A stretch of 64,000 nt of DNA. Source: Catonella morbi ATCC 51271 (GTDB taxonomy: Bacteria; Bacillota; Clostridia; Lachnospirales; Lachnospiraceae). Location of the stretch: contig NZ_KI535369.1 of the NCBI RefSeq assembly GCF_000160035.2, forward strand, positions 63,733 to 127,732, in the 5' to 3' direction. This document shows positions 18,255-27,497 of this stretch, in pieces (position 1 is the stretch's first letter; each line of letters starts with the position of its first letter). The notes under the pieces are model-generated. The model searched no databases. It was given only the letters and a program-made list of their open reading frames with translations, and had not been told where the DNA came from. A program made the position numbers and the translations under genes.

Positions 18255-19757
18255 GTGAGAAGTGTGATTGAAACAATAAAAGAAAAATTGAATGCTTCAT
18301 CATTTGTAAAATATTCTGAAGAGGTAAGAATAGTAGATTTTGTTATAGAAATAGCTGATTCTACTTCTGTAAGTAAGAAAGTGCTTCGAGAATGTTTATT
18401 AAGTTTTCCTACGCGTGATGATGTTGAAATAACAATTACAAATGAAGCAGATGATGGTATTCAGATTTCTAAGAATACAGATCTCGATGCGTTGGATTGG
18501 GATATTTTTAATGGTGATGCAGTAACTATGACGTGGCATATCAATAAAAATATTTCTGAGCATAATGTAATTTCTGTTTATTGTTATGAAAAGTTTTGCG
18601 ATGCGATTGCATCAAAGAATTTGCTCGATATAATGTTGATTTTTTCACATTTATTAATGGACAGAAAAAGCGTGCATTTTGAAGTTTTAGACCAAAATAT
18701 TCATTTTATAACAAAATCTATTTCTTTCATGGGTAGCGATGACCATGACACCATAATAGATAGTGTAGATAGAAAAGAACTAATAACCTTGACAAGAGAT
18801 AATTCGAATTTTAGAAATGGTTTAATGTATTCTTTGATACCAAATGATTTTTCTTTTCAAATTAGTGGTGCCAAGAATAGATTGGAAGAGTGTTTTTCTA
18901 AAATCGAAACACTTTTATCCATTTGTTATATTGCGAATGATTCAGAAATTTTAAATCAAGAAAAAATCGAAATAAAAATATCTGGGCAACGTAATATTGG
19001 AATGGAAATAAAAATTCAAGATATTAAGTATAATAGAGAAATTGTAAAAATTTATAATTGGATATATGAAGGAGGGAATACTATAGACAAAGCAATAATT
19101 GCAAGAAATATTATTAGTCTTCATTGTAAATATTCAAGTATATTGAATTTGGATGGAAAAACTTTTTCATCAATTCAGTCGAACTTTAATTTGTATCAAA
19201 AGGATAATGTTGATAGATACTTGAGTTTGAAAAATGAAGTGGGGAAAAGTGTGACAGAGATAATAGAAAAGACAAGCGAGTTGACATTTGATATTCCAAA
19301 TGGAATGAAAAATAATATTTTGGCAGTATTTAGTTTTTTATTTACAGTTATTCTTGCGAATATTGTGTCGGATGCTCCATTAGACAATATATTTACTAGA
19401 GATATAACGGTTATATTTGAAGTTATTATATTTTTTTCAGTATTATTTTTATTTTTCAGCGTGTATGAAACAAATTATAAAATAGAACAAATGCAGTTAG
19501 GGTTTGAAAAGTTGAAAAAGAATTATGCTGATGTGTTTGATGAAGAAGAATTGAGAGATCTCTTGGAAGAGGATAGCTTTAAAAAGGATGTGATAAGAAA
19601 AGTAAAAAGACAACGTAATTGGTCAATTGTTGTCTGGGTAGTGCTGTTAATAGTTTTATTTGTAGTAGTTGAAATGATTAGCAGTTCTCCTACAATAGAT
19701 TGGGTAATCAAAAGGATAATTACTGATTGGTCGCGGTGTAACATAGGTGATTTATAA
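18255..19757 (+). CDS. Uncharacterised membrane protein, partner of the NA37-like protein
   Basis: About 500 residues; start is GTG 18255 or TTG 18252, both within reach of AAAGGTGG at 18238-18245. I do not recognise the family. The first 340 or so residues are soluble, mixed alpha/beta and rich in Asp, Asn and Ile. Three hydrophobic helices follow in the last third: ILAVFSFLFTVILANIV, VIFEVIIFFSVLFLFFSV and WSIVVWVVLLIVLFVVVEM. A charged helical stretch with acidic clusters (DEEELRDLLEEDSFKKDV) lies between the second and third. A soluble sensor part tethered to a few membrane helices, paired with a DNA-binding-like protein inside an island, is a layout seen in membrane-effector defence systems. 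That role is inference. Confidence 0.5.
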   Translation: MRSVIETIKEKLNASSFVKYSEEVRIVDFVIEIADSTSVSKKVLRECLLSFPTRDDVEITITNEADDGIQISKNTDLDALDWDIFNGDAVTMTWHINKNISEHNVISVYCYEKFCDAIASKNLLDIMLIFSHLLMDRKSVHFEVLDQNIHFITKSISFMGSDDHDTIIDSVDRKELITLTRDNSNFRNGLMYSLIPNDFSFQISGAKNRLEECFSKIETLLSICYIANDSEILNQEKIEIKISGQRNIGMEIKIQDIKYNREIVKIYNWIYEGGNTIDKAIIARNIISLHCKYSSILNLDGKTFSSIQSNFNLYQKDNVDRYLSLKNEVGKSVTEIIEKTSELTFDIPNGMKNNILAVFSFLFTVILANIVSDAPLDNIFTRDITVIFEVIIFFSVLFLFFSVYETNYKIEQMQLGFEKLKKNYADVFDEEELRDLLEEDSFKKDVIRKVKRQRNWSIVVWVVLLIVLFVVVEMISSSPTIDWVIKRIITDWSRCNIGDL

Positions 19758-19788
19758 AGTGGGAATCATAACCTTCCCCCCGCTTTAA

Positions 19789-19861
19789 GCGAGGATAGCG
19801 CAGCGGAGAGGCGCAGTACCATTTTTGGTAAAGGACGCAGGTTCGACTCCTGCACCTCGCC
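19789..19861 (+). tRNA. tRNA-like sequence, possibly degenerate
   Basis: Acceptor arms GCGAGG and CCTCGC pair over six bases, with an A-A mismatch at the seventh. The D arm GCGC/GCGC encloses a GG-containing loop, and the T arm GCAGG-TTCGACT-CCTGC is perfect, giving a 73-base cloverleaf. The anticodon arm is abnormal: TACC/GGTA closes over only six bases (ATTTTT), one short of the normal seven, so a TTT (Lys) anticodon can only be guessed. No CCA is encoded. The inverted repeat CGCTT-T-AAGCG overlaps its 5' end. It may be a decayed tRNA, an unusual functional tRNA or an attachment-site scar. Confidence 0.5.
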
Positions 19862-19937
19862 TTTACAATTAAATATTGCTATTGGTAAAGATGCCATTTG
19901 AGAAAACGAAATTTCTCAAAATTTTCCCATCACACCC

Positions 19938-22196
19938 TTGACACGAGGGGGTACAGGAAAAACTTATGCGTCTGCATTTGCAATGAAAAATGAACAACCC
20001 GGAAAAGCCTTATTTATTGTACACCGTGAACTTATAGCGAAACAGGCTAAAAGCAGTTATTTAAGAGTGTTTGGAAATTCAAAAAAGCTTGGTCTTCTGT
20101 CAGGAAGCTCAAAAGAATATGATGCTGATATTTTATTTGCAACAATGTCAACTATGGCAAAGGCAGACATAATGGATAAGTACCGTCCTGATGAGTTTGA
20201 ATGGATTTGTATTGATGAAGTACATAGAGCGGGTGCTGAGAGTTATAGAAAAATAATGGATTATTTCAATCCTAAGTTTTGGTTTGGAATGACAGCTAGC
20301 CCGGAAAGAACGGACGGATTTGATATTTTCAAATTATTTGATCATAATATTGCCTACGAAATACGTTTACAACATGCACTAAAAGAAGACTTGCTTTGTC
20401 CATTCCACTATTTCGGTATAACAGATATTGAAATAGATGGTGAGCCAATTAATGATAATAGTGATGTGAGAGCATTTTCGCGTCTGGTTTCGGATATTAG
20501 GGTTGATCACATACTCAAGCAGTCAGAATACTATGGTTATAGTGGAGATAGGGTTAAAGGGCTTGTTTTTTGCAGTAATAAAGAAGAAGCAAAAGAACTC
20601 TCTAAAAAATTCAATCAAAGGGGATATTATACAGCGGTATTGACAGGTGAAAATACTGAAAAACAGAGAGAAAGCTGTATTGAATTGCTGGTAAAAGATA
20701 TAAGTGATGATGAGATTGAGGAACATAATACTAATATAAAAAATAATATACCGGTGGAATGTACTCAGATGCCTTACTTAGATTATATCTTTACAATTGA
20801 TATATTTAATGAAGGTGTGGATATTCCGGAGATAAATCAGGTGTTGATGTTAAGACCGACCGAATCGCCTATAGTCTTTGTTCAACAATTAGGCAGAGGG
20901 CTTAGAAAAGCTAATTATAAGGAGTATGTAGTGGTAATTGACTTTATTGGTAATTATCAAAATAACTATATGATACCAATTGCTTTGTCAGGGGACAAAA
21001 GTTACAATAAGGATTTTATAAGAAGATATCTCCTAGAAGGCACAAAGACTATACCGGGGGCTTCAACAATCAATTTTGATGAGATTTCCCTAAAGAGAAT
21101 CCTAAAGTCTATTGATAGTGCAAGGACAAATGATGCAAAATTATTAAGAGACTCATTTGAACAATTAAAATTTAGACTTGGACGTATACCATCACTTTTG
21201 GACTTTAAGAGAAATGGATCTGTTAGTGTAAGTAAATTTTTTGATAAATTTGGCTCTTACTATGCATTTTTAGTGAAATATTATTCTGATGAGTATCAGG
21301 TAAAACTGAATTTGGAGGAGGAGACTATAGTTGAATTTCTTTCAAAAAAAGTAACAGGGATGAAGAGGATACACGAGTTAGCTTTACTAAAACAGCTAAT
21401 AGCAAGAAATGAAAGAATTATCGCCTATTATAATGCATTTAAAAAGACTTTAAAAATAGACTATAATAAAGAACTACCTGCAGCAGTAGAGGAATCAATG
21501 GTTAGAAACCTGACGAATAAATTCCCTAAAGAAGAAGAACGTAAAAAGTACAAGAGTTGCATTTTAATACAGAAAAGTTTGGAAGGTTTCGAACTAAGTG
21601 AAAGCTTTAGAAAATTGTTAAATTCTAATTCAGATTTTTCTGATATGGTGAAAGAAATAATTGAATACGGAATTGAAAACTATGTTGAAAATTACTCGGA
21701 CTCATATAAGGATACAGATTTTAATCTATATAAAAAGTATACTTATGAGGATGTATGCCGTTTGTTAAACTGGCAGAAAAATTTGAATGCTCAGAATATA
21801 GGAGGATACTTCTATGACTCTGATACAAAAACCTTGCCGGTATTTATAAATTATGATAAAGCAGAAGATGCTATAGCTTATGAGGATAGATTTGTCACAA
21901 GAGACAGTATGATTGCTTTGTCAAAACATCCAAGAACTGTAAATTCCAAAGATGCAGATCATTTTTATAAGAGGACTGAAGCTGACAAAGAAAACAGAAT
22001 CTATCTTTTTGTAAGAAAAAATAAAGATGATAAAGAGTCTAAAGAGTTTTATTTCCTTGGTGAGATATATGCCGAAGGAAATCCAAAACCAATCATTATG
22101 GATAAAACGGGTGATAATGCGTTTGAAATAAATTACAAGTTGGATGTTCCGGTTAGAGATGATATATATGAATATATAGTTAGTGAGGTACAGTAA
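19938..22196 (+). CDS. DEAD/DEAH helicase with DUF3427 C-terminus, 5'-truncated
   Basis: 752 residues from a TTG with no good ribosome site. Superfamily 2 motifs are present: GGTGKTYAS (Walker A, only four residues from the start), IDEVH, MTASPERTD, DIFNEGVDIPEINQVLML and QQLGRGLRK. The C-terminal 400 residues correspond to the DUF3427 region, ending YFLGEIYAEGNP...YKLDVPV. Full proteins of this type run to about 1000 residues, with an N-terminal phospholipase D-like nuclease domain and helicase Q-motif region before Walker A. Both are missing, and the residues just before Walker A (TLTRG) do not fit the family. The gene was therefore cut by the island to its left and is probably not functional. 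The MutT gene overlaps its stop (TAATG). Confidence 0.85.
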   Translation: MTRGGTGKTYASAFAMKNEQPGKALFIVHRELIAKQAKSSYLRVFGNSKKLGLLSGSSKEYDADILFATMSTMAKADIMDKYRPDEFEWICIDEVHRAGAESYRKIMDYFNPKFWFGMTASPERTDGFDIFKLFDHNIAYEIRLQHALKEDLLCPFHYFGITDIEIDGEPINDNSDVRAFSRLVSDIRVDHILKQSEYYGYSGDRVKGLVFCSNKEEAKELSKKFNQRGYYTAVLTGENTEKQRESCIELLVKDISDDEIEEHNTNIKNNIPVECTQMPYLDYIFTIDIFNEGVDIPEINQVLMLRPTESPIVFVQQLGRGLRKANYKEYVVVIDFIGNYQNNYMIPIALSGDKSYNKDFIRRYLLEGTKTIPGASTINFDEISLKRILKSIDSARTNDAKLLRDSFEQLKFRLGRIPSLLDFKRNGSVSVSKFFDKFGSYYAFLVKYYSDEYQVKLNLEEETIVEFLSKKVTGMKRIHELALLKQLIARNERIIAYYNAFKKTLKIDYNKELPAAVEESMVRNLTNKFPKEEERKKYKSCILIQKSLEGFELSESFRKLLNSNSDFSDMVKEIIEYGIENYVENYSDSYKDTDFNLYKKYTYEDVCRLLNWQKNLNAQNIGGYFYDSDTKTLPVFINYDKAEDAIAYEDRFVTRDSMIALSKHPRTVNSKDADHFYKRTEADKENRIYLFVRKNKDDKESKEFYFLGEIYAEGNPKPIIMDKTGDNAFEINYKLDVPVRDDIYEYIVSEVQ

Positions 22197-22591
22197 TGAA
22201 AACAATCCGGGTAGTCGCAGCTGTAATAAAAACAATAGATGAAAAAGGAAATATACAATTTTTTGTAACCCAAAGAGGATATGGTGAATTTAAGGATAAA
22301 TGGGAATTTCCGGGTGGAAAAATTGAAGATGGTGAGACAGCTGAAGAAGCATTAAAAAGAGAAATACTTGAAGAACTTGATATGAAAATTTCGGTAGGAG
22401 ATAGGATTAAAACTGTGGAGTATGACTATCCTACATTTCATCTATCAATGGATTGCTTTATATGTGAAATTGAGGAAGGAACTCCCATCTTGAAGGAACA
22501 CGAGGCGGCAAGATGGCTTGACAAATCCTCGTTAACATCAGTAGAATGGCTGCCTGCAGATATTGAGATTGTACAGATTTTACAGAGGTAA
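22196..22591 (+). CDS. NUDIX hydrolase, MutT/8-oxo-dGTP diphosphatase-like
   Basis: 131 residues, the normal length for MutT. A complete Nudix box is visible: GGKIEDGETAEEALKREILEEL matches Gx5Ex7REUxEE. It hydrolyses nucleoside triphosphates carrying damaged bases, or related substrates, with Mg2+. The start overlaps the helicase stop by one base (TAATG). MutT genes are repeatedly found joined to DUF3427 helicases, so the pair is an old functional unit even though the helicase is now truncated. Confidence 0.9.
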   Translation: MKTIRVVAAVIKTIDEKGNIQFFVTQRGYGEFKDKWEFPGGKIEDGETAEEALKREILEELDMKISVGDRIKTVEYDYPTFHLSMDCFICEIEEGTPILKEHEAARWLDKSSLTSVEWLPADIEIVQILQR

Positions 22592-22685
22592 TCAGAAAAG
22601 TGTCATTTTATACCCTAAAAAATATTGGAAAACGCACATAAAATAATAATCATTTAACTAATAACATAAGTTATAGGAGGCAGCT

Positions 22686-25184
22686 ATGAAAAAACTCAAA
22701 ACAAGAACTTTTTCGGGAACCACAAATGCAGCCCTTTCTGAGCGTGAGAAGCTTGGAATGGATATTGCAAGGGAGGCTGCGGCAGCAGGTATTGTTCTGT
22801 TAAAAAATGAGAATAATATTTTGCCGATTGCAAAAGGAAGTAAAATTGCACTTTATGGAATAGGTGCGGCCAATACCTTTAAGGGAGGCACAGGCTCCGG
22901 TGATGTCAATGAAAGACAGAGTGTGAGCATATTTGAAGGGCTGAAAAATGCAGGATATATCATCACAAATGAAGCTCAGGCTAAAGAGAGCGTGGAGTTT
23001 TATAAAAAGGCAAGAGAGGCTTGGAGGGATGACATACTGAAGAAATGCGAGGGTAAAGACGGGGCAGAATTTTTTATCATTTACTCGACAAATCCATTCT
23101 CAGTGCCTGAAAACAAGCAGTCCATTACAAAGACTGATACGGATACAGCTATTTATGTTGTCAGCCGTGTGGCCGGAGAAGGAGCTGACCGCCACAATAA
23201 AAAAGGTGACTTCCTGCTTACTGAAGCGGAGGAAAAGGAGCTTGATTCAATTTGCAGTCTGTATGAAAAGGTTGTGGTTGTGCTAAATACAGGAGGAGTT
23301 ATGGATTTGTCTCCTCTTGATAAATATCCTAATATTTACGGCATTATCAATCTCGGACAGGCAGGTATGGAGGGAGGAAATGCCCTTTCAGACATAGTTT
23401 CGGGAGAGGTTAATCCGTCAGGTAAGCTTGCGGCAAGCTGGGCATTTAAGTACGAAGACTATCCAAATGCTTCCGAATTCTCACATAATAACGGCAATGT
23501 GAATCAGGAATACTATAATGAAGGAATTTATGTGGGTTACAGATATTTTGATAGTTTTAATATTCCTGTCCGCTACGGATTTGGCTTCGGACTTTCCTAT
23601 ACTGATTTTTCTGTAGAATTTGAGGGGATAAAGGAAGAAAAAGGTAAGGGTGTTATACTTGATGTAAGAGTGAAAAATACCGGTAAAGTAGCAGGACGTG
23701 AGGTAATTCAGGTCTATGTATCCTGCCCTGAAGGTAAATTAGAAAAAGAAAGAAGAAGGCTTGCAGCATTTAAAAAGACGGAATTACTTGCGGCAGGAGA
23801 AGAAAAAGATTACTCGCTGGCTATTCCGTTTGATGTGCTTACTTCTTATAATGAGGATGAGCCGGGATGGATGTTAGAGAAGGGACTTTATGGGTTCTAT
23901 GTAGGAAATTCTCTGGGAAGCTCTGTTCTTAAAGCCATTATGGAACTTGACGCAGACGTAATTACTGAGAAGACAATGCACATTTGTAAGCCTGAGAAGC
24001 CTGTAGAAGAGTATAAGGTTAATTCTAAACTTGTAGAGGAGAGAAAGACAGAAATTAAAAAATTAGCCGAAACTCTGCCTGTAGTTAGGATAAAGGCAGA
24101 AAGCATAGCAGTAAAAGAGACAAAATACCTAAGTAATGAAGAACTTGCGGCAGCAGAGGAGATTGAACTTGTCAAATCTCTTTCTGAAGAACAGATTAAA
24201 AAGCTGGCGACAGGTGATCCGGGCAGAGCACAGGAAGAATCAGCCCTTGGTTCGGCGGGAATCAGTGTACCGGGCTCAGCGTCGGAAACTTCACATTGTG
24301 CTGAGAATAAGGGCATAGCCGGAATTGTACTTGCAGACGGTCCTGCCGGGCTCAGACTTAACAGATATTACTTTGTGCGTGATGGAAAGATGGTGCCAAT
24401 GTCGTTTATGTTCAGTCTTGAGGGAGGTCTCCTTGTACCGGATGCCGATAAAACGGAAGGAGAACGCTTCTACCAGTACTGTACAGCTTTTCCGGTTGGT
24501 ACGGTTTTAGCCCAGACCTGGGATGAAGAAGTGGTAAGAAAAGTAGGACAGCATGTAGCAAAGGAAATGGTTGAGTTCGGTGTTACGCTCTGGCTTGCAC
24601 CGGGAATGAATATTCAGAGAAATCCATTATGTGGCAGAAATTTTGAGTATTATTCAGAGGATCCTTTTATAACCGGAAAGATTGCCGCTGCCATGACAGG
24701 TGGAGTACAGTCTGTAAAGGGTTGTGGCACTACTGTTAAGCATTTTGCCTGCAACAATAATGAAGATAACCGTATGGGATGTGACAGCATTCTATCAGAA
24801 AGAGCACTTCGTGAAATTTACCTGAAAGGTTTTGGGATTGCCATAAAAGAAGCGCAGCCAATGTCCATTATGACCTCTTACAACAAGATTAATGGAATTC
24901 ATGCTGCCAATAACTATGATCTCTGCACAAATGTAGCCAGAAATGAGTTTGGATTTAAAGGAATGATAATGACAGACTGGACTACCACCCATAATGGGAC
25001 TGATTGTACTGCGGCAGGCTGTATACGTGCAGGAAACGATGCTGTTATGCCGGGTTGCGAGGATGATCAGATAAATCTGACAGAAGAACTTGCCTCGGGT
25101 AAACTTCAGAAAACTGCTCTTGAAGCCTGCGTATCAAGGCTGGTAAGATGTGTACTGCAGTCAAATGAATATGAAGAAGCATAA
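22686..25184 (+). CDS. GH3 beta-glucosidase, domain-permuted
   Basis: 832 residues, no signal peptide. The usual GH3 domain order is inverted. The alpha/beta sandwich comes first (AGIVLLKNENNILPI, KGGTGSGDVNERQ), then the fibronectin-like domain (VKNTGKVAGREVIQVYV), and finally the catalytic barrel (VLADGPAGLRL, LAPGMNIQRNPLCGRNFEYYSEDP, VKHFACNNNEDNR). The nucleophile is D764 in MIMTDWTTT. This permuted arrangement is known from rumen and gut Clostridia. The enzyme releases terminal beta-glucose from cello-oligosaccharides or glycosides in the cytoplasm. AGGAGG precedes the ATG and a convergent terminator follows. A low-complexity linker (about residues 440-540) joins the halves. Confidence 0.92.
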   Translation: MKKLKTRTFSGTTNAALSEREKLGMDIAREAAAAGIVLLKNENNILPIAKGSKIALYGIGAANTFKGGTGSGDVNERQSVSIFEGLKNAGYIITNEAQAKESVEFYKKAREAWRDDILKKCEGKDGAEFFIIYSTNPFSVPENKQSITKTDTDTAIYVVSRVAGEGADRHNKKGDFLLTEAEEKELDSICSLYEKVVVVLNTGGVMDLSPLDKYPNIYGIINLGQAGMEGGNALSDIVSGEVNPSGKLAASWAFKYEDYPNASEFSHNNGNVNQEYYNEGIYVGYRYFDSFNIPVRYGFGFGLSYTDFSVEFEGIKEEKGKGVILDVRVKNTGKVAGREVIQVYVSCPEGKLEKERRRLAAFKKTELLAAGEEKDYSLAIPFDVLTSYNEDEPGWMLEKGLYGFYVGNSLGSSVLKAIMELDADVITEKTMHICKPEKPVEEYKVNSKLVEERKTEIKKLAETLPVVRIKAESIAVKETKYLSNEELAAAEEIELVKSLSEEQIKKLATGDPGRAQEESALGSAGISVPGSASETSHCAENKGIAGIVLADGPAGLRLNRYYFVRDGKMVPMSFMFSLEGGLLVPDADKTEGERFYQYCTAFPVGTVLAQTWDEEVVRKVGQHVAKEMVEFGVTLWLAPGMNIQRNPLCGRNFEYYSEDPFITGKIAAAMTGGVQSVKGCGTTVKHFACNNNEDNRMGCDSILSERALREIYLKGFGIAIKEAQPMSIMTSYNKINGIHAANNYDLCTNVARNEFGFKGMIMTDWTTTHNGTDCTAAGCIRAGNDAVMPGCEDDQINLTEELASGKLQKTALEACVSRLVRCVLQSNEYEEA

Positions 25185-25198
25185 AGAGAAAATTTAAG

Positions 25199-25229
25199 AA
25201 GGGGTTTTGCATTAGTAAACCCCTTCATT
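25199..25229. terminator. Convergent terminator between GH3 and AraC genes
   Basis: AAGGGGTTT (25199-25207) pairs with AAACCCCTT (25217-25225), with T-rich tails on both strands. Confidence 0.85.
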
Positions 25230-25234
25230 TTATT

Positions 25235-26077
25235 CTATGCCTTCACCACAGGTACCCAAAGTTCCATCTTGTAATCAGGGCTGTACATATCACCTTCGAA
25301 ATAATACTCAAAATCAGGTTTTCCTGAGTGGATATAGCCATGTTCCGGGAAGAAAACTTCCATAACGTATTTCCAGCCGGCATGTATGCACTCCGGCACC
25401 TTTCCGGTTAATTTAACCACTGCATACTCGGCCTCGTCAACTTCTAAAACTTCTAGTCCCATAGCCTTAGCCTTTTCTACATCTGTAGTAATATATCCTG
25501 CCATATAGTTTATCCTGTCAGGGATTTTTACATCATGACAAATTCCTACACTTTCACCTGTGCCAAGTCTGGCCAGTTCTTCAGGGCTATATTTTTCATA
25601 CAGCTTATTCCATACATTCGGGCAGAGTGATGAATTGATATCCTGTTCATTATACCCTGCTACCTTAAATGCCTGCTTCTTTTCAATTCTAATATCCATG
25701 CTTCTTCCTCCTTTTACGCTAAGCGCAAGCCAAATTCTGGAAACCAGCTTAAACGGCTTCCCTTCTTTTACTTCTGAGGGAGTAAAGCCATGGAATTTTT
25801 TGAAAGCAGCACCAAAAGCGTCAGGTGATTCGTATCCGTATTTCATTGCTATATCAATTATTTTTTCGTCTGTGTCCCGTAAGTCTACTGCTGCCTCAGT
25901 CAGCCTTCTGCTTCTTATGTATTCAGAAAGTGTGGTTTCTGTAAGCATAGAGAAAAGTCTGCTAAACATCGGATAAGAATAACCAGATAAGCTTGAAATC
26001 TTCTTCTCATCAATTTCGCCGTCAAGTACTGTTTCTATATAATTCACAGTATTATTAAATAATTTTATGATATTCAC
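25235..26077 (-). CDS. AraC family regulator with GyrI-like effector domain
   Basis: 280 residues. The N-terminal 100 residues are a two-helix-turn-helix AraC domain (SRLFSMLTETTLSEYIRSRRLTEAAVDL, then YGYESPDAFGAAFKKFHGFTPSEVK). From about residue 125 a GyrI-like/SOUL-type small-molecule domain follows (MDIRIEKKQAFKVAGY ... HAGWKYVMEVFFPEHGY ... DFEYYFEGDMYSPDYKMELWVPV). This order is typical of the Rob/BmrR-like regulators of drug and stress responses. It is a single gene; 26078-26465 upstream holds no other gene. Its targets are unknown. Confidence 0.9.
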   Translation of the reverse strand: MNIIKLFNNTVNYIETVLDGEIDEKKISSLSGYSYPMFSRLFSMLTETTLSEYIRSRRLTEAAVDLRDTDEKIIDIAMKYGYESPDAFGAAFKKFHGFTPSEVKEGKPFKLVSRIWLALSVKGGRSMDIRIEKKQAFKVAGYNEQDINSSLCPNVWNKLYEKYSPEELARLGTGESVGICHDVKIPDRINYMAGYITTDVEKAKAMGLEVLEVDEAEYAVVKLTGKVPECIHAGWKYVMEVFFPEHGYIHSGKPDFEYYFEGDMYSPDYKMELWVPVVKA

Positions 26078-26465
26078 TTTAGCTCCCTCCTTCCGATTAT
26101 CATTTTAGCGTTTTGGAAGATAGTTTACCCTAGAAATTGGGTACAGGAATAAACGGTATTCAACTAATCTTTCAAGATGTTCTATATTAGCTGTGTTATA
26201 AAACAGATATGTTTTTACCATTATTTATTTTAATATCTGAATCATATACTCTTATCCCGGCGATGTCAATCTGTGTCGGGAAAGAGATTTATTCGTTGAT
26301 TAAAGCGGTATTTTATATCCTCAGGGATTAAGATAACAGGATGATGCTCAGAAATATATCCGGAATTTATTATTCAAAGTTTCCGATTAAAAATTTAATT
26401 TATGTGATATAATTATAGCTGAATCGGATAGGACAAAATTTGTAATGGTGCTGAAGGAGGAACAG

Positions 26466-27305
26466 ATGAATATGTCTTCAAATGAAATTAAACTTGCTAC
26501 TGTTTTCTTCTCACCTACGGGAACAACAAAAAAAGTCATTGATTATATTGCTGAGGGAATTGGCGGAGAAATAGTATGCTCCGCAGATTTAACCAAACAG
26601 GATAACAGAGAAAAACAACCGGATTTAGATTTTGAGGCTGTGGATCTGATAATCGTAGGAGCTCCGACATACGGTGGGTTTTTATATAAGGAATTCAGAA
26701 ACTGTATTAAATGTTTGGACTTTAAGGGAAAATGTGTAATTGCGGTTACCTTGTACGGCAATGCATCAACAATCTTTGCTACCGGGGAAATGATATCAGT
26801 AATAAAAAAAAGGAACGGAAACCTGCTCGGATACGGTGAATTTGTCGGCGAGCATTCATACTCCCATAAAGAAATTCCGGTTGCGGAGGGCAGACCGAAC
26901 GCTGATGATTTACAGACAGCAGTAAAATTCGGAAAGGCTGTAAGAAACAGATTGTTGAATACTGAGACTTCATATTCCGATAACAGATTAAGTGTATTTG
27001 ATAAAATTATAAGCTTTATCGCAGAAATTAAACCTGTGCATACCGGCAAAAGAATATTCACTATTCCGCAGACAGATAAAGAAAAATGTATTAATTGCTC
27101 TAAATGCGTAAAAATCTGTCCTAAGAGCTGCATAAATCCGGATATGTCAACTGTCAAGGATGAATGCATAGTATGTATGGCCTGCGTTAAAATATGCCCG
27201 ACAGGAGCCAGAACAGCCTATCCGAAAAACATAATAATTAAAGCGGGATTGAAACTTATAAATAAAAGAAAGCATAAATCAATGTTTGTATTACCAAAAC
27301 CATAA
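26466..27305 (+). CDS. EFR1 family ferrodoxin (flavodoxin + 2 [4Fe-4S])
   Basis: 279 residues from the ATG at 26466, which is preceded by AAGGAGG; an in-frame ATG at 26445 lacks one. The N-terminal flavodoxin-like domain has the FMN phosphate loop FSPTGTTKK and a second loop VGAPTYGG. The C-terminus has two clostridial ferredoxin motifs, CINCSKCVKICP and CIVCMACVKICP, each with all four Cys. The family transfers electrons between flavin and iron-sulfur partners in anaerobes. It stands alone between the AraC gene and the Fic operon. A TATAAT at 26408-26413 may be its -10 box. Confidence 0.92.
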   Translation: MNMSSNEIKLATVFFSPTGTTKKVIDYIAEGIGGEIVCSADLTKQDNREKQPDLDFEAVDLIIVGAPTYGGFLYKEFRNCIKCLDFKGKCVIAVTLYGNASTIFATGEMISVIKKRNGNLLGYGEFVGEHSYSHKEIPVAEGRPNADDLQTAVKFGKAVRNRLLNTETSYSDNRLSVFDKIISFIAEIKPVHTGKRIFTIPQTDKEKCINCSKCVKICPKSCINPDMSTVKDECIVCMACVKICPTGARTAYPKNIIIKAGLKLINKRKHKSMFVLPKP

Positions 27306-27390
27306 TGGCTCACACAGTTAATCCGACCACAGAACCTACAGACGACATATATATGAAAAAAGCGGGGAATTTATTGTGTCCGGACAAGTC

Positions 27391-27414
27391 ACCGAGCCAT
27401 TAGGCTTGGTACAA
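27391..27414 (+). repeat. Solitary hairpin followed by TTGGTACAA
   Basis: ACCGAGCC-ATTA-GGCTTGGT-ACAA. It has the same design as the two hairpins at the ends of the IS91-type element, with a different stem sequence. It lies between convergent genes; 27306-27497 contains no gene. Confidence 0.55.
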
Positions 27415-27497
27415 GAGTAATGATTAAGCCATGTTTACTAACCGGGGAGACGATTGGCTTTCTTTAATAGCTTTGCTTTTTGTTAGATTTACAAGTA

